Source: Candidatus Clavichlamydia salmonicola
GTDB lineage: Bacteria; Chlamydiota; Chlamydiia; Chlamydiales; Chlamydiaceae
Assembly: GCF_015356765.1 (NCBI RefSeq)
Contig: NZ_WTCQ01000002.1
Coordinates: forward strand, 62,001-126,000
Reading direction: 5' to 3'
DNA: 64,000 nucleotides
The position numbers and the translations under genes are program-made. Of this stretch, positions 37,547 through 47,026 are shown piece by piece. The notes beneath the pieces are model-generated. The model saw only the letters and a program-made list of their open reading frames with translations. It ran no database searches and was not told the origin of the DNA. Within the stretch, counting starts at the first letter, position 1, and every line of letters begins with the position of its first letter.

Positions 37547-39751
37547 ATGGAACAAATATTTGGTTATATCGATCACCTTGTTTTTAAAAATAATGACAAT
37601 GGTTTTACGGTTGCAAAACTTAAGCAAGCTGGAAAAAAAGAACTAGCTACCATAACTGGAAATCTTGATGGGATAGAACCTGGAGAAGAATTACGGTTAC
37701 AGGGAGATTGGGTAACAACAGCTCCTCATGGAAAACAGTTTAGCGTTCAAAGCGTGCGTGCAGATGCACCCAAAGATGAGCCTGCTATTTTTAAATATTT
37801 AACTTCTGGAGCATTTAAAGGTATTGGCCCCTCATTTGCTTCTAAAATTATTGCTCGTTTTGGTAATGATACCTTAAAAATTATTGATGAAAACCCTCAA
37901 ATACTTAGTGATATCCCTGGCTTAGGAAAAAAACGTTTAGAAGGAATTATTGATTGTTTCTCTGAGCAAAAAGCTTTTAGAGATTTGATTTTTTTTCTAC
38001 AAAATTATGATATTAGTAGAAATACAGCTCGTAGAATTTTTAAAATTTTTGGAAATAAAGCTGCTGAAAAAATCAGAGAAAACCCTTTTTCACTAGCCAG
38101 AAATATTCCTGGCTTTGGCTTTAAAACTGCTGATACAATAGCCTATAAGATTGGTATTCTTTCTGACTCATCTATTAGGATCCGTGCTGGTATAGAATTT
38201 GTTCTTATCTCAATGAGTGATGATGGACATACCTGCTGTCCACAAAATTTACTAATCGAAAAAACACAAGAAATGCTGTCTGACCAAGAAACCTGTGCTC
38301 CCTTGATAGAAGCCTCTCTTATTTTGACATATATTGACGCATTGATCTTTGATCAACGATTATTTAGAGCTGATCTAAACGAGGAAGCCACTATCTGGCT
38401 TAAAGGATTTTGGCTTTGTGAACAGGGCATTGCTGCTGAGATGAAACGTATTGAGCATGCTGAATCACAATTACGAACAATAGACCATGACAAAGCCATT
38501 AAATGGGCAGAGGAAACATTAAAAATAGATCTGGCTGACTTACAAAAAATTGCTGTTTCTCAATCCTTATCAGAAAAAATACATATTATTACTGGGGGCC
38601 CTGGAACAGGTAAAAGTACAGTCACCAAAGCAATCATACGAATTACAGAAAAACTTTCGCGCTCTATTATTTTATCTGCTCCTACAGGTAGGGCAGCTAA
38701 ACGTATTACAGAAATTACTAGAAGAAGAGCTTCTACAATTCATGGATTACTACAATATGATTTCAGAGAACGCTCTTTTAGAAAAAATAAAGAACACCCC
38801 TTAGTATGTGACTTAATCATCATTGATGAAGCTAGTATGATAGACACTGCTCTAATGTATCATCTTCTCAAAGCGATCCCTTCTAATACACGATTAATAT
38901 TTATTGGAGATATTTACCAGCTCCCTAGCGTAGGACCTGGAAATGTTCTTAAAGATCTTATAGCTTCTAAAAGTGTTTCTGTTACACATTTAACAGAAAT
39001 TTTCCGCCAAGCCCATGATTCCCGAATTATCGTTAACGCACACCGAATAAATTCAGGTCTTTTCCCTGACTTTTCTCCCCAAGACAAATGTGACTTCCTT
39101 TTTTATAAACATGCAGATCCACAAGAAGCCCTAGATTTTATTGTTGAACTAGCCTCTAAAAAAATCCCTGCTCGTTATAACTTTGATGTATTTGATGATA
39201 TTCAAATCCTCTCTCCAATGAAAAAAGGAATTTTAGGAATTACCAATTTAAACAAAGCATTACAACAGACAATTAACCCTCAAACTTTTTCTCTTATAAA
39301 AAATGGAGAAAAATTTTCTTTAGGTGACAAGGTCATGCAAATGAAAAATAATTATAATAAAGAAGTCTTTAATGGTGATATTGGGCGTATCTCTTCATTA
39401 GATACCGAGAATCGTATGGCAGTTGTTTCATTTGATGATAAACAAATTCCTTATAATTTTTCTGAATTAGATGAATTATCTTTGGCTTATGCAACCTCTA
39501 TTCATAAATACCAAGGAAGTGAAAGTACCTGCGTTATCATACCTGTCCATACATCTCATTTCATGATGTTACATAGAAATTTACTCTATACAGCAGTAAC
39601 TAGAGGTCGTAGATTAGTGGTATTAGTTGGAATGGGAAAAGCAATTGCTATTGCTGTATCTAGGGATGGATTTAAGCAACGCAAGACTGGATTAGAAAGT
39701 GCTTTGCAGGCTAAAACTATTCCTATTGATCCATTATTACAAATTAATTAA
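37547..39751 (+). CDS. recD2: RecD2-type ATP-dependent 5'-3' DNA helicase
   Basis: This 734-residue superfamily 1B helicase lacks RecBC partners here. The N-terminal part has an OB-like segment and helix-hairpin-helix motifs (IPGLGKKRLEGI, IPGFGFKTADTIA). Walker A GGPGTGKST is at about residues 350-358, motif Ia at LSAPTGRAAKR, Walker B/DEAS in IIDEASM at about 425-431, motif III in FIGDIYQLPSVGPG, and motifs V and VI in YATSIHKYQGSE and YTAVTRGRR. RecD2 proteins act in DNA repair and replication-fork maintenance. The gene converges on metG with a 15-bp overlap of 3' ends. A recD gene next to metG matches C. trachomatis as I recall it. Confidence 0.95.
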   Translation: MEQIFGYIDHLVFKNNDNGFTVAKLKQAGKKELATITGNLDGIEPGEELRLQGDWVTTAPHGKQFSVQSVRADAPKDEPAIFKYLTSGAFKGIGPSFASKIIARFGNDTLKIIDENPQILSDIPGLGKKRLEGIIDCFSEQKAFRDLIFFLQNYDISRNTARRIFKIFGNKAAEKIRENPFSLARNIPGFGFKTADTIAYKIGILSDSSIRIRAGIEFVLISMSDDGHTCCPQNLLIEKTQEMLSDQETCAPLIEASLILTYIDALIFDQRLFRADLNEEATIWLKGFWLCEQGIAAEMKRIEHAESQLRTIDHDKAIKWAEETLKIDLADLQKIAVSQSLSEKIHIITGGPGTGKSTVTKAIIRITEKLSRSIILSAPTGRAAKRITEITRRRASTIHGLLQYDFRERSFRKNKEHPLVCDLIIIDEASMIDTALMYHLLKAIPSNTRLIFIGDIYQLPSVGPGNVLKDLIASKSVSVTHLTEIFRQAHDSRIIVNAHRINSGLFPDFSPQDKCDFLFYKHADPQEALDFIVELASKKIPARYNFDVFDDIQILSPMKKGILGITNLNKALQQTINPQTFSLIKNGEKFSLGDKVMQMKNNYNKEVFNGDIGRISSLDTENRMAVVSFDDKQIPYNFSELDELSLAYATSIHKYQGSESTCVIIPVHTSHFMMLHRNLLYTAVTRGRRLVVLVGMGKAIAIAVSRDGFKQRKTGLESALQAKTIPIDPLLQIN

Positions 39752-41398
39752 TTCTTCTTCTTCAACACGCTGGAACAAAATATTAACCTCAGCAATAGAG
39801 TACTCATGCTTTAAAGCATGCTCTATCATTTCAGACCATTTTATATTTTTGATACTATCTGATGATCCAATCATATTAAAAATTTTCTCAGCAGTTTCTG
39901 GCATTACAGGAGCTGCTACAAAAGCCATAATTTGCTGACACACTAAACAACAAGACAGAATTTTAACAACCTGGTTATGTTTGTCTGAATCTTTGATTGC
40001 TTTCCATGGAGCAGTTGAATCAAAGTATGCATTCCCTGATTGCGCAATCTCCATCAAAGCCGCCATGGCTCTTCTTAAAGAATATTCTGCATAGGCTGTT
40101 TCAGCTTTCTTTACTAAGCCTGTTATTAAATCAATAAAAATACGATCCCGAGCATCCAAACCTGAATCTAAAGAAAATTTCTTAAATCCATTTTTTTTAG
40201 CAAAAGAAAGTACCCGGTTTATGAAGTTACCAAATTTTCCTACTAATTCAGCATTACAACGCATTTGAAATTCTTTAAAAGTAAACTCTGAATCAGAAGT
40301 TTCTGGCGCTCCTGCTGCTAGCATATATCTAATTTGATCCACATGAAAATGAGATATAATTGCATTACAATCAATCGATTGATTAGTTGCAGATTTACTA
40401 AACTGTTGTCCAGAAAATTTATAAAATTCATTAGCAACAAGATCATCTACAATTTTATAAGAAAGCTTTTGCCCTTTAAGCATAGCAGGAAAGAACAGCG
40501 CGTGAAAAGGAATGTTATCTTTGCCAATAAATTGCACATATCGTGTAGAGAGATCATGCCAATAATCTTTCCATTTGTCTGGAGCGTTGTTTAAAGATGC
40601 CCATTCTTTAGTAGCTGAAATATAACCAATAGGTGCATCAAACCATACATAAAAAACTTTTCCTTTTGCTTCTTCTAATGGAACTGGTATTCCCCATTCC
40701 AGATCTCGAGTAATAGCTCTTGGTTTGAGATCTTGAGCAAATGAAAGAGCAAAATTTTCTACATTCACCTTCCATTTTTTTTCTTTTACCATACTCAACA
40801 AAAAATCTTTAAATAAGTCTAATCTTAAAAACCAATGGACACTTTTCTTTTTCGTTAAAGGATTTCCTGTTATTTTGGAAACAGGATTTTTTAAATCTAT
40901 AGAATCATATGAAGCTCCACAATCAGTGCACTCATCCCCACGAGCTTCTGGAAATCCACATAATGGGCATGTACCCATGACATAACGATCAGCTAAAAAA
41001 CGATTCTCTTCTTCTGAAAAGAGATGTTCATCTTCTTGTGCTTGAATAAAACCTGCTTCATGAAGATTTTTAAAAAAATCTATAACAACAGGTGGATGAA
41101 AAGAGGTAGTAGTACGAGAAAAATGATCAAAATGAATATTGACTTTTTGAAAAAAATCTTTATGTAATTGATGATATTTTTCAACATAATCAACTGGAGA
41201 AATGCCTTCTTTTTCAGCATTTAATGTAATCGCTACACCATACTCATCAGATCCACTTATAAAAAGTACATCCTTTCCTCGTAATCGCTCAAAACGAGCA
41301 TAACAATCAGCTGGTAAATAAGCCCCAGCAAGATGGCCAAAATGTAATAAACCATTAGCATAGGGCAGTGCAGCTGTAATTAAAACTCTTTCTGTCAC
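39737..41398 (-). CDS. metG: Methionyl-tRNA synthetase
   Basis: MetRS charges tRNA-Met. The 553-residue protein has a HIGH-type motif in ALPYANGLLHFGHLAG, a KMSKS-type motif reduced to FSKS (GQQFSKSATN), and a zinc knuckle CPLCG...CTDCG in the connective domain. WKDYWHD, FIGKDNIPFHALFFPAML and the helical C-terminal anticodon-binding region are present; there is no C-terminal dimerisation (Trbp111) domain. It is the last gene of the operon that begins at rpmE, 7 bp after the omega-like gene, and its 3' end overlaps recD2. Confidence 0.97.
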   Translation of the reverse strand: MTERVLITAALPYANGLLHFGHLAGAYLPADCYARFERLRGKDVLFISGSDEYGVAITLNAEKEGISPVDYVEKYHQLHKDFFQKVNIHFDHFSRTTTSFHPPVVIDFFKNLHEAGFIQAQEDEHLFSEEENRFLADRYVMGTCPLCGFPEARGDECTDCGASYDSIDLKNPVSKITGNPLTKKKSVHWFLRLDLFKDFLLSMVKEKKWKVNVENFALSFAQDLKPRAITRDLEWGIPVPLEEAKGKVFYVWFDAPIGYISATKEWASLNNAPDKWKDYWHDLSTRYVQFIGKDNIPFHALFFPAMLKGQKLSYKIVDDLVANEFYKFSGQQFSKSATNQSIDCNAIISHFHVDQIRYMLAAGAPETSDSEFTFKEFQMRCNAELVGKFGNFINRVLSFAKKNGFKKFSLDSGLDARDRIFIDLITGLVKKAETAYAEYSLRRAMAALMEIAQSGNAYFDSTAPWKAIKDSDKHNQVVKILSCCLVCQQIMAFVAAPVMPETAEKIFNMIGSSDSIKNIKWSEMIEHALKHEYSIAEVNILFQRVEEEELINL

Positions 41399-41405
41399 CT
41401 GTAGC

Positions 41406-41621
41406 TTAGTCCTTTATGCTAGAACTAATGATATCTGTATTTTCTGTAGCTGAAACGCCAATCATAAGAGTTGCTATGACTTCAACCGCAAGGTTTGAAC
41501 CCAAAGTTTCTCCACGACTTACTTTTGCTTTTGCTTGCAAAATCGCATGATTTACTAAAGTAAATGGACTTTCAAATTTTTTATTCAAAAATTCGTTAGT
41601 GATATATTTTTTAGTTCCCAT
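41406..41621 (-). CDS. rpoZ: Probable RNA polymerase omega-like subunit
   Basis: This 71-residue protein has SPFTLVNHAILQAKAKVSRGE, resembling the omega-subunit helix in which RF-x-LV-x-A-A-R recurs. It overlaps the 3' end of gmk by 11 bp, and gmk-rpoZ pairing is common across bacteria. The C. trachomatis counterpart between gmk and metG (CT031) was annotated hypothetical as I recall. The omega assignment is therefore partly positional; otherwise it is a conserved chlamydial small protein. Confidence 0.65.
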   Translation of the reverse strand: MGTKKYITNEFLNKKFESPFTLVNHAILQAKAKVSRGETLGSNLAVEVIATLMIGVSATENTDIISSSIKD

Positions 41622-42222
41622 TATTAGCCTTTCCTTGTTTATGACCTTCTGCGATAAAAATACTTCGCAAAATTTGATAAGCTTTTTCTAAATTTGAATT
41701 TTCCACATAATAATCATAAGCTGCAGCAGCTCGGATCTCATATGGAGCATGATTTAATCTGAGCAATAACATTTCTGATTGCTCTGTATTTCTTGCCAAT
41801 AAACGTCTTTTTTGCTCTTCAATAGAGGGTGGTGCTATAAAAATAGTGACTACTGGCATTGCTTTTTTTATAGCTAATGCTCCTTTTACATCTAGTACAG
41901 CAACAACATGTTTATTTTTATTCAATATACGAAGAATCTCACCCTTAAGCGTACCATACTTAGCGCTGAAAAGATAGACTGTTTCTATAAACTCACCTTC
42001 TTTTTCTCGTTGAGTGAACTCTTCTTCTGAAAGAAAGTAATAATTTAATCCTTCTTTTTCTCCATTACGAGGAGCTCTTGTAGTACATGAACAAGTTTCT
42101 TCTAAATCCAGAGAAAATTCCTTTAATAACATAGCTGTTAATGTTGATTTCCCTGTTCCAGCTGGAGCACTTATCACAAAGATTTTTGGGTTCTTAGAAG
42201 AACCAAACAATCCAGTTTTCAT
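41611..42222 (-). CDS. gmk: Guanylate kinase
   Basis: Guanylate kinase phosphorylates GMP to GDP with ATP. The 203-residue protein has the P-loop SAPAGTGKST, the GMP-binding block CSCTTRAPRNGEKEGLNYYF, the following EFIE and YGT segments, and the lid region QKRRLLARN. It starts 5 bp after the yicC stop and overlaps the omega-like gene by 11 bp, so it is an internal member of the rpmE-metG operon. Confidence 0.97.
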   Translation of the reverse strand: MKTGLFGSSKNPKIFVISAPAGTGKSTLTAMLLKEFSLDLEETCSCTTRAPRNGEKEGLNYYFLSEEEFTQREKEGEFIETVYLFSAKYGTLKGEILRILNKNKHVVAVLDVKGALAIKKAMPVVTIFIAPPSIEEQKRRLLARNTEQSEMLLLRLNHAPYEIRAAAAYDYYVENSNLEKAYQILRSIFIAEGHKQGKANNGN

Positions 42223-42227
42223 TTATA

Positions 42228-43148
42228 TTACTCTATATTTTGAACTTGTTCTTTAATTTTTTCTAATTCCAGTTTAGCATTAATTACCAAACAGACCATC
42301 TTGGAATCAGAAGACTTTGAACCTACTGTATTAAATTCTCTAAGCAACTCCTGAATCAAAAATTCACAATGCTTTCCTTTAACTTCTTTTAATGAAGTTA
42401 AAACATTTTTTAATAAATCATCTAATTGCTGCAGCAAGAGCTCGATTCTTACTAGTTCTTCTGTAATATCACCTTTATCTAATAAAATGGATAACTCTCG
42501 AAAAATTTTTAAATCTATTTCATTAGTAAGTACAGATAATTCTTTACATTTATCTTCGAGTTTTTTTTGAGCAATAAGCTTTAATCCTACCACACCATCC
42601 ACAAGAGATTTCTGAATTTTTTTTAAAATCATTACTCGTAAAATTAGATCTGAATATAACGCATTTCCTTCTACACTCTTAGAAATCACAAATTCTTTAA
42701 CAGCTTGCTTTAATGCTTCATTCAACAAAAAAATGATCTCTTCTTGTTGATGAATTTCTGTATCTTGTACATTTGTATCTGCGACCTTTAGTACTAAGGA
42801 ATAGGGGACTGCTTCTGTATAACCTAAGGAACTTGAAAGGTATTCTAATCCTTCCTTAATTTTTACAGATAGCTGTAAGTCAGGTAAACTAAGGTTAGTC
42901 TTTACCATAAGACCTGGAGACCACTTGACATACACCTGTACTCCACCTCTTCCCAAATGATCAGTTAAAAATCGGCGTAAAATTAATTCATGAAATAGAC
43001 AAGAATGAGGCATATGAAAAACTATATCTAAATGCCGTCGATTCGTTCCTACTAACTCAATAGTAACTGAGCCATATTCTGTGCTATGAATACCACGTCC
43101 ATAAGCAGTCATACTTTTTAACATAGTATTCTTATTGTATTGCTTCAA
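42228..43148 (-). CDS. yicC: YicC-family endoribonuclease
   Basis: YicC/YloC proteins are conserved bacterial endoribonucleases or RNase-associated factors. The family start MLKSMTAYGRG is obvious, and the C-terminal block LLDKGDITEELVRIELLLQQL followed by KGHCEFLIQELLREFNTVGSKS matches the conserved YicC ending. The open frame begins at a TTG (43148) with AAAGGA about 9 nt upstream. The conserved Met is eight codons in, at 43124, so 43124 is the alternative start. As I recall the C. trachomatis cluster, yicC is not between rnhB and gmk there. Confidence 0.9.
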   Translation of the reverse strand: MKQYNKNTMLKSMTAYGRGIHSTEYGSVTIELVGTNRRHLDIVFHMPHSCLFHELILRRFLTDHLGRGGVQVYVKWSPGLMVKTNLSLPDLQLSVKIKEGLEYLSSSLGYTEAVPYSLVLKVADTNVQDTEIHQQEEIIFLLNEALKQAVKEFVISKSVEGNALYSDLILRVMILKKIQKSLVDGVVGLKLIAQKKLEDKCKELSVLTNEIDLKIFRELSILLDKGDITEELVRIELLLQQLDDLLKNVLTSLKEVKGKHCEFLIQELLREFNTVGSKSSDSKMVCLVINAKLELEKIKEQVQNIE

Positions 43149-43151
43149 TCT

Positions 43152-43811
43152 TTAAGATCCTTTCATTAATAAATGATTTTTTAAAGAAGCAATAACTGGG
43201 GCAAAAGATAACCTATGTATTTGAGAGGGGCCTTTTTTATCCAATGCAGCACGATGTACAGCTGTGCCATACCCCTTATGGCAAGCAAAAGAATATCCTG
43301 GATAAAGATCATCATAAGCTATCATAATAGCGTCTCTGGTTTCTTTAGCAATAATAGAAGCTGCTGCAATACATTGGACATGAGCATCTCCCTTGATCAT
43401 TTTTTCTCCTGGTAAAGAATCAAGCTCAAGCAATAATCCATCAGTAAGTAAATAATCAGGAATTATTTCAAAACATCTTACAGCTTGTCTCATAGCTACT
43501 TTAGTAGCTTCTAAAATATTAATTTTATCTATTAGCTCCACACTTCCAATACCAATTCCATAAGAAACTCCTTCATGCGAACGAATTTCTTCAAAGAGTT
43601 GACGTCTTTTCACAGAAGATAACTGCTTACTATCATTAATATTTTTGAAATAAATTCCTTGAGAGATCATACACGCTGCTGCAACCACAGGACCTGCCCA
43701 AGGACCTCGTCCTGCTTCATCAATACCAGCAATATATGTAAATCCTTTTTTTCTTAAAGCTTCCTCTTTAAAAGCAAGCTTTTTAAGGCGAATAAATTCA
43801 CTATGCTCCAC
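43152..43811 (-). CDS. rnhB: Ribonuclease HII
   Basis: RNase HII cleaves the RNA strand of RNA-DNA hybrids and removes ribonucleotides from DNA. The 219-residue protein has the catalytic Asp-Glu in [18 protein letters not shown], the central Asp in [15 protein letters not shown], and the C-terminal [14 protein letters not shown] and SFAPV blocks. It overlaps the end of rplS by 11 bp and is followed 3 bp later by yicC. Confidence 0.97.
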   Translation of the reverse strand: MEHSEFIRLKKLAFKEEALRKKGFTYIAGIDEAGRGPWAGPVVAAACMISQGIYFKNINDSKQLSSVKRRQLFEEIRSHEGVSYGIGIGSVELIDKINILEATKVAMRQAVRCFEIIPDYLLTDGLLLELDSLPGEKMIKGDAHVQCIAAASIIAKETRDAIMIAYDDLYPGYSFACHKGYGTAVHRAALDKKGPSQIHRLSFAPVIASLKNHLLMKGS

Positions 43812-44205
43812 GTTGAGCTTCTTGAGCTTCTTTGGCTAACATTTCTCTTTCAGAACGAGCGACAATTCTTTCACGAACACGGGCAGCTTTTCCTGTTTTA
43901 CCTCGTAGATAATACAATTTAGCACGCGCAACCTTACCACGTTTAATCACTTCCATGTTGACAACTTTTGGGCTATGTAAAAGAAAAGATTTCTCCATTC
44001 CTTCACCATATGCAACTCTATGCAAGGAAATTGTTTCACTAATTCCCCCACCTTTACGTGAAATAACTGTTCCTTGAAAAACCTGTACTCTTTCCTTACC
44101 ACTCTCACTAATACGAGTAGAAACTTTAAGAGTATCACCTACTTGAAAAGATGGTATTCTTGTTTTACAATATTCTTTTTCTAATTCTTTAATTAGATTG
44201 CTCAT
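43801..44205 (-). CDS. rplS: 50S ribosomal protein L19
   Basis: L19 sits at the 30S-50S interface. The 134-residue protein has the family pattern [11 protein letters not shown]...[39 protein letters not shown] and [20 protein letters not shown] short Ala/Glu/Gln-rich C-terminal extension follows. It overlaps trmD by 17 bp and rnhB by 11 bp, in the usual rpsP-trmD-rplS order. Confidence 0.98.
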   Translation of the reverse strand: MSNLIKELEKEYCKTRIPSFQVGDTLKVSTRISESGKERVQVFQGTVISRKGGGISETISLHRVAYGEGMEKSFLLHSPKVVNMEVIKRGKVARAKLYYLRGKTGKAARVRERIVARSEREMLAKEAQEAQRGA

Positions 44206-45316
44206 AATTATTTTCCACTATTTTTAATATAACTGCCCACTGATAGCCATCTGGATCTCGAAAAAATATTTGCTTTCGAGAGCCACAAATATCTAAAACT
44301 GGTTTTATTTTACATTTTTTCTGTAATAATGAGCACAAATAAGCAAAATCTCTCTGATTTCCTAGATTTATCACTCTTATTACACTATCTGAAACTACCT
44401 TTTCTTCGCTTTGCTTCAAATGCAGCATTCCTACTGTACCAAACACAAAAGAAATTTGATCATCCTTACTTTCTATGAAATGAAACCCAAGAATTTTTTC
44501 ATAAAAATTTTTGCTATGCGCAAGGTCTTTTACAAATAGGACAACTCCTTCAAAAGAAAATTTTGTATCTTTGATACTTTCTAATTTCTCATTATGAAAA
44601 GCATTTAAACAAAAACTAAAATATAAATCTGGCCTCTCTCGAGAAGTTTTTTCTATCGCTTGTTGTTTTCTCCAAAGAACAATTTCTTTATGATTACCCT
44701 CCAATAATACAGCTGGAACTGTCATTCCATCGATCTCTACTGGACGAGTATAATGAGGAGCATCAAATAATCCATTTTCAAAAGAATCTTCTTTTACTGC
44801 CTCAACATTTCCTATTACTCCTGGAACAAAACGTAATAAAGCATCAATAACTACAATCGATGCAAGTGCTCCATTTGTTAAAACATAATCACCAATACTC
44901 ACTTCTTCATCAACTTCTTTTATCCGGACCCTTTCATCAATGCCTTCATAGTGGCCACAGATAAAAATCAAATGAGGTTTTAAAGCCAATTCTTTAGCCT
45001 TATTGGCATCAAGAAGTTTACCTTGTGGAGACATCAAAACAACATAAGAATCATCTTTTTTCAATTCTGAAAGTACAGCAAGTAATGGTTCTGGCTTTAA
45101 AATCATACCAGGACCACCACCATAAACTCTATCATCCACTTGACGTTGTACACCTACTCCATACTCACGAAGATCATGATGAGTAATACTCACTAATCCA
45201 GCTTGCTTAGCTTTAGATATAATACTATGGTCAAAAGGACCTTGAAAATAATTTGGAAACAAAGAAATAATTTCTATCTCTATTTCCAGTTGATTACTTT
45301 TTTTTTCTTTGGTCAC
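44189..45316 (-). CDS. trmD: tRNA (guanine-37-N1)-methyltransferase fused to a glyoxalase/VOC-like domain
   Basis: TrmD methylates G37 of tRNAs with SAM and prevents +1 frameshifts. Residues 10-250 are a complete SPOUT methyltransferase: [10 protein letters not shown] at 62-71, [10 protein letters not shown] at 121-130 and [13 protein letters not shown] at 140-152. The 375-residue protein is much longer than the usual about 240. Residues about 253-368 look like a vicinal-oxygen-chelate fold ([21 protein letters not shown] and, near the end, [12 protein letters not shown]). Chlamydial TrmD proteins are longer than usual, so the extension is probably lineage-wide. The start is GTG at 45316, overlapping the rpsP stop by 1 bp. 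Confidence 0.96.
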   Translation of the reverse strand: MTKEKKSNQLEIEIEIISLFPNYFQGPFDHSIISKAKQAGLVSITHHDLREYGVGVQRQVDDRVYGGGPGMILKPEPLLAVLSELKKDDSYVVLMSPQGKLLDANKAKELALKPHLIFICGHYEGIDERVRIKEVDEEVSIGDYVLTNGALASIVVIDALLRFVPGVIGNVEAVKEDSFENGLFDAPHYTRPVEIDGMTVPAVLLEGNHKEIVLWRKQQAIEKTSRERPDLYFSFCLNAFHNEKLESIKDTKFSFEGVVLFVKDLAHSKNFYEKILGFHFIESKDDQISFVFGTVGMLHLKQSEEKVVSDSVIRVINLGNQRDFAYLCSLLQKKCKIKPVLDICGSRKQIFFRDPDGYQWAVILKIVENNYEQSN

Positions 45317-45654
45317 TACTCTGCTGATTTTCTAGCTCTATAAGCTCTACGTTGCAGACATTTTTTACGTCGTTTTTCTGCAATACGTTGTTGATATTCT
45401 TCTAGAACTTTTGGAGCACCTTGTTTAACTAAAAAAGTTGCTTTTTCTGTTAATTCAGCACCCTGCACTAACCAGTAAAGTATTCTATCTCCCTTAACAT
45501 TCAAAGTAGCCTCAGGAGCACTTTGATATGGGTCATACCATCCTAGTGTTTCCAAGTATCTTCCATCCCGAGGAGATCGACTTTCACTTAAAACAAGGCG
45601 ATACACTATATGATTTTTTCTTCCCTGCTGTCGTAATCGAATCTTTAAAGCCAT
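45316..45654 (-). CDS. rpsP: 30S ribosomal protein S16
   Basis: S16 is a primary-assembly protein of the 30S subunit. The 112-residue sequence opens with ALKIRLRQQGRKNHIVYRLV and continues SRSPRDGRYLETLGWYDP, both diagnostic. A basic tail (about 30 residues, KRRKKCLQRRAYRARK) extends beyond the compact fold. Its ATG shares one base with the ffh stop (TAATG) and its TAG shares one base with the trmD GTG, so translation is likely coupled. Confidence 0.98.
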   Translation of the reverse strand: MALKIRLRQQGRKNHIVYRLVLSESRSPRDGRYLETLGWYDPYQSAPEATLNVKGDRILYWLVQGAELTEKATFLVKQGAPKVLEEYQQRIAEKRRKKCLQRRAYRARKSAE

Positions 45655-46973
45655 TACCTAAATCCTCCCATCATTTCCTTAATTTTTTCTTTACTTAAGC
45701 CGCCTTTAAAAAATTCTTTAGACTGCTTCATAAATTTTCTTAATTTATTAAATTCTGAAACATGCACACCACTTCCTTTAACTATTCGTCGTATTCGCGA
45801 ATCTGTTAATGGAACCTTCTCTTGCCGCTCTTCTAACGTCATCGATAAAATCATGGCTTCAGTATGTTTCATTTCTTTTTCTGTTTCTTCAACAGATCCT
45901 ATCATTCCAATAGGCATCATACGCATTAACTTCTTTAAAGGACCCATTTTTTTAAAGCCCTGCATCTGATTTAAATAATCTTCATAAGTAAATTGCGCTT
46001 TTACTAATTTTTCTTTGATAGATTCTCTATCTTCTTTAACAAAGCATTCTTGCGCAGTTTTTTTGAAATTAATTACATCTCCAAAACCTATAAGACGCTG
46101 TGCTAAGGATTCTGGTTCAAAGAACTGTATATCATCATGATGTTCTCCAAAACCTTCTAATTTAATTGGTTTTCCTGTTTCTGCTGATACTGAAAGGGCA
46201 GCTCCAGGTTTTGCTTCACTGTCTGTCATTGTTAAGATAAAACCAGAAATATTCACTTTTTTATCAAATTCTTTGGCGGTATTAACAGCGTCTTGACCAT
46301 GAGAAACATTAAGTGCAAATAAAACTTCATGTGGATTAATGATTTTCTTAATGCCCTGTAATTCACTCATTAAGGTTTCATCTACATGCAATCTTCCTGC
46401 AGTATCTACTAAAAGAACATCATAATTTTCTTCAAAAGCTTTTTTAAAAGCTTTTTTTGCCACATCAAATGGCCTCATAGATTGATCAGGCGAGCAAAAA
46501 TCTATATCTATTTCTTTTGCTAATACTGATAACTGATCAATAGCTGCAGGCCTTTGTAAATCACAAGAAACTATAAGGATTTTTTTATGCGGATTTTCTT
46601 TTTTTAATAACTTAGCTAATTTTGCAACATGAGTTGTCTTACCAGTACCTTGCAACCCACATACCATGATAACAGAAGGCATAGCATTCAAATACAATGC
46701 TCTATTGCCATGATCAACAAGGGCTGTAAGTTTATCATGAACAAATTCAATAAAACGTTCTGATGAAAAAAAATGTCCTAGAGCAATTTCTTTATTAGCT
46801 GATTGAATTAATTCATTTATAAATTTATCAACTAATTGATAGCTCATGTCAGCATCTAAAAGCGCTACTTTGATTGCCTCTGAGGCACGAAGAATTTCAT
46901 GCTTTGCTAGACGCGAAGAACGTCCCAAAACCCGAAAAACAGAAGAGAATTTCTCAGCTAAAGAGCGAAACAT
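45654..46973 (-). CDS. ffh: Signal recognition particle GTPase Ffh
   Basis: Ffh binds signal sequences of nascent membrane proteins and targets ribosomes to FtsY/SecYEG. The 439 residues contain an N domain, a GTPase domain with G1 GLQGTGKTTHVAKLAK, SCDLQRPAAIDQL and G3 DTAGRL, and a Met-rich M domain with MMPIGMIG and the RNA-binding SRIRRIVKGSG block. The G4 region reads TMTDSEAKPGAAL where other Ffh proteins have TKLDGDARGGAAL-like sequence: the Lys of TKxD is Met, although the guanine-contacting Asp is kept. It lies 53 bp after prmC. Confidence 0.96.
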   Translation of the reverse strand: MFRSLAEKFSSVFRVLGRSSRLAKHEILRASEAIKVALLDADMSYQLVDKFINELIQSANKEIALGHFFSSERFIEFVHDKLTALVDHGNRALYLNAMPSVIMVCGLQGTGKTTHVAKLAKLLKKENPHKKILIVSCDLQRPAAIDQLSVLAKEIDIDFCSPDQSMRPFDVAKKAFKKAFEENYDVLLVDTAGRLHVDETLMSELQGIKKIINPHEVLFALNVSHGQDAVNTAKEFDKKVNISGFILTMTDSEAKPGAALSVSAETGKPIKLEGFGEHHDDIQFFEPESLAQRLIGFGDVINFKKTAQECFVKEDRESIKEKLVKAQFTYEDYLNQMQGFKKMGPLKKLMRMMPIGMIGSVEETEKEMKHTEAMILSMTLEERQEKVPLTDSRIRRIVKGSGVHVSEFNKLRKFMKQSKEFFKGGLSKEKIKEMMGGFR

Positions 46974-47026
46974 GATAACAAAAAAGACCAGAGTATTCTA
47001 AAAAAACAAGAGGTCATAAGATTACA

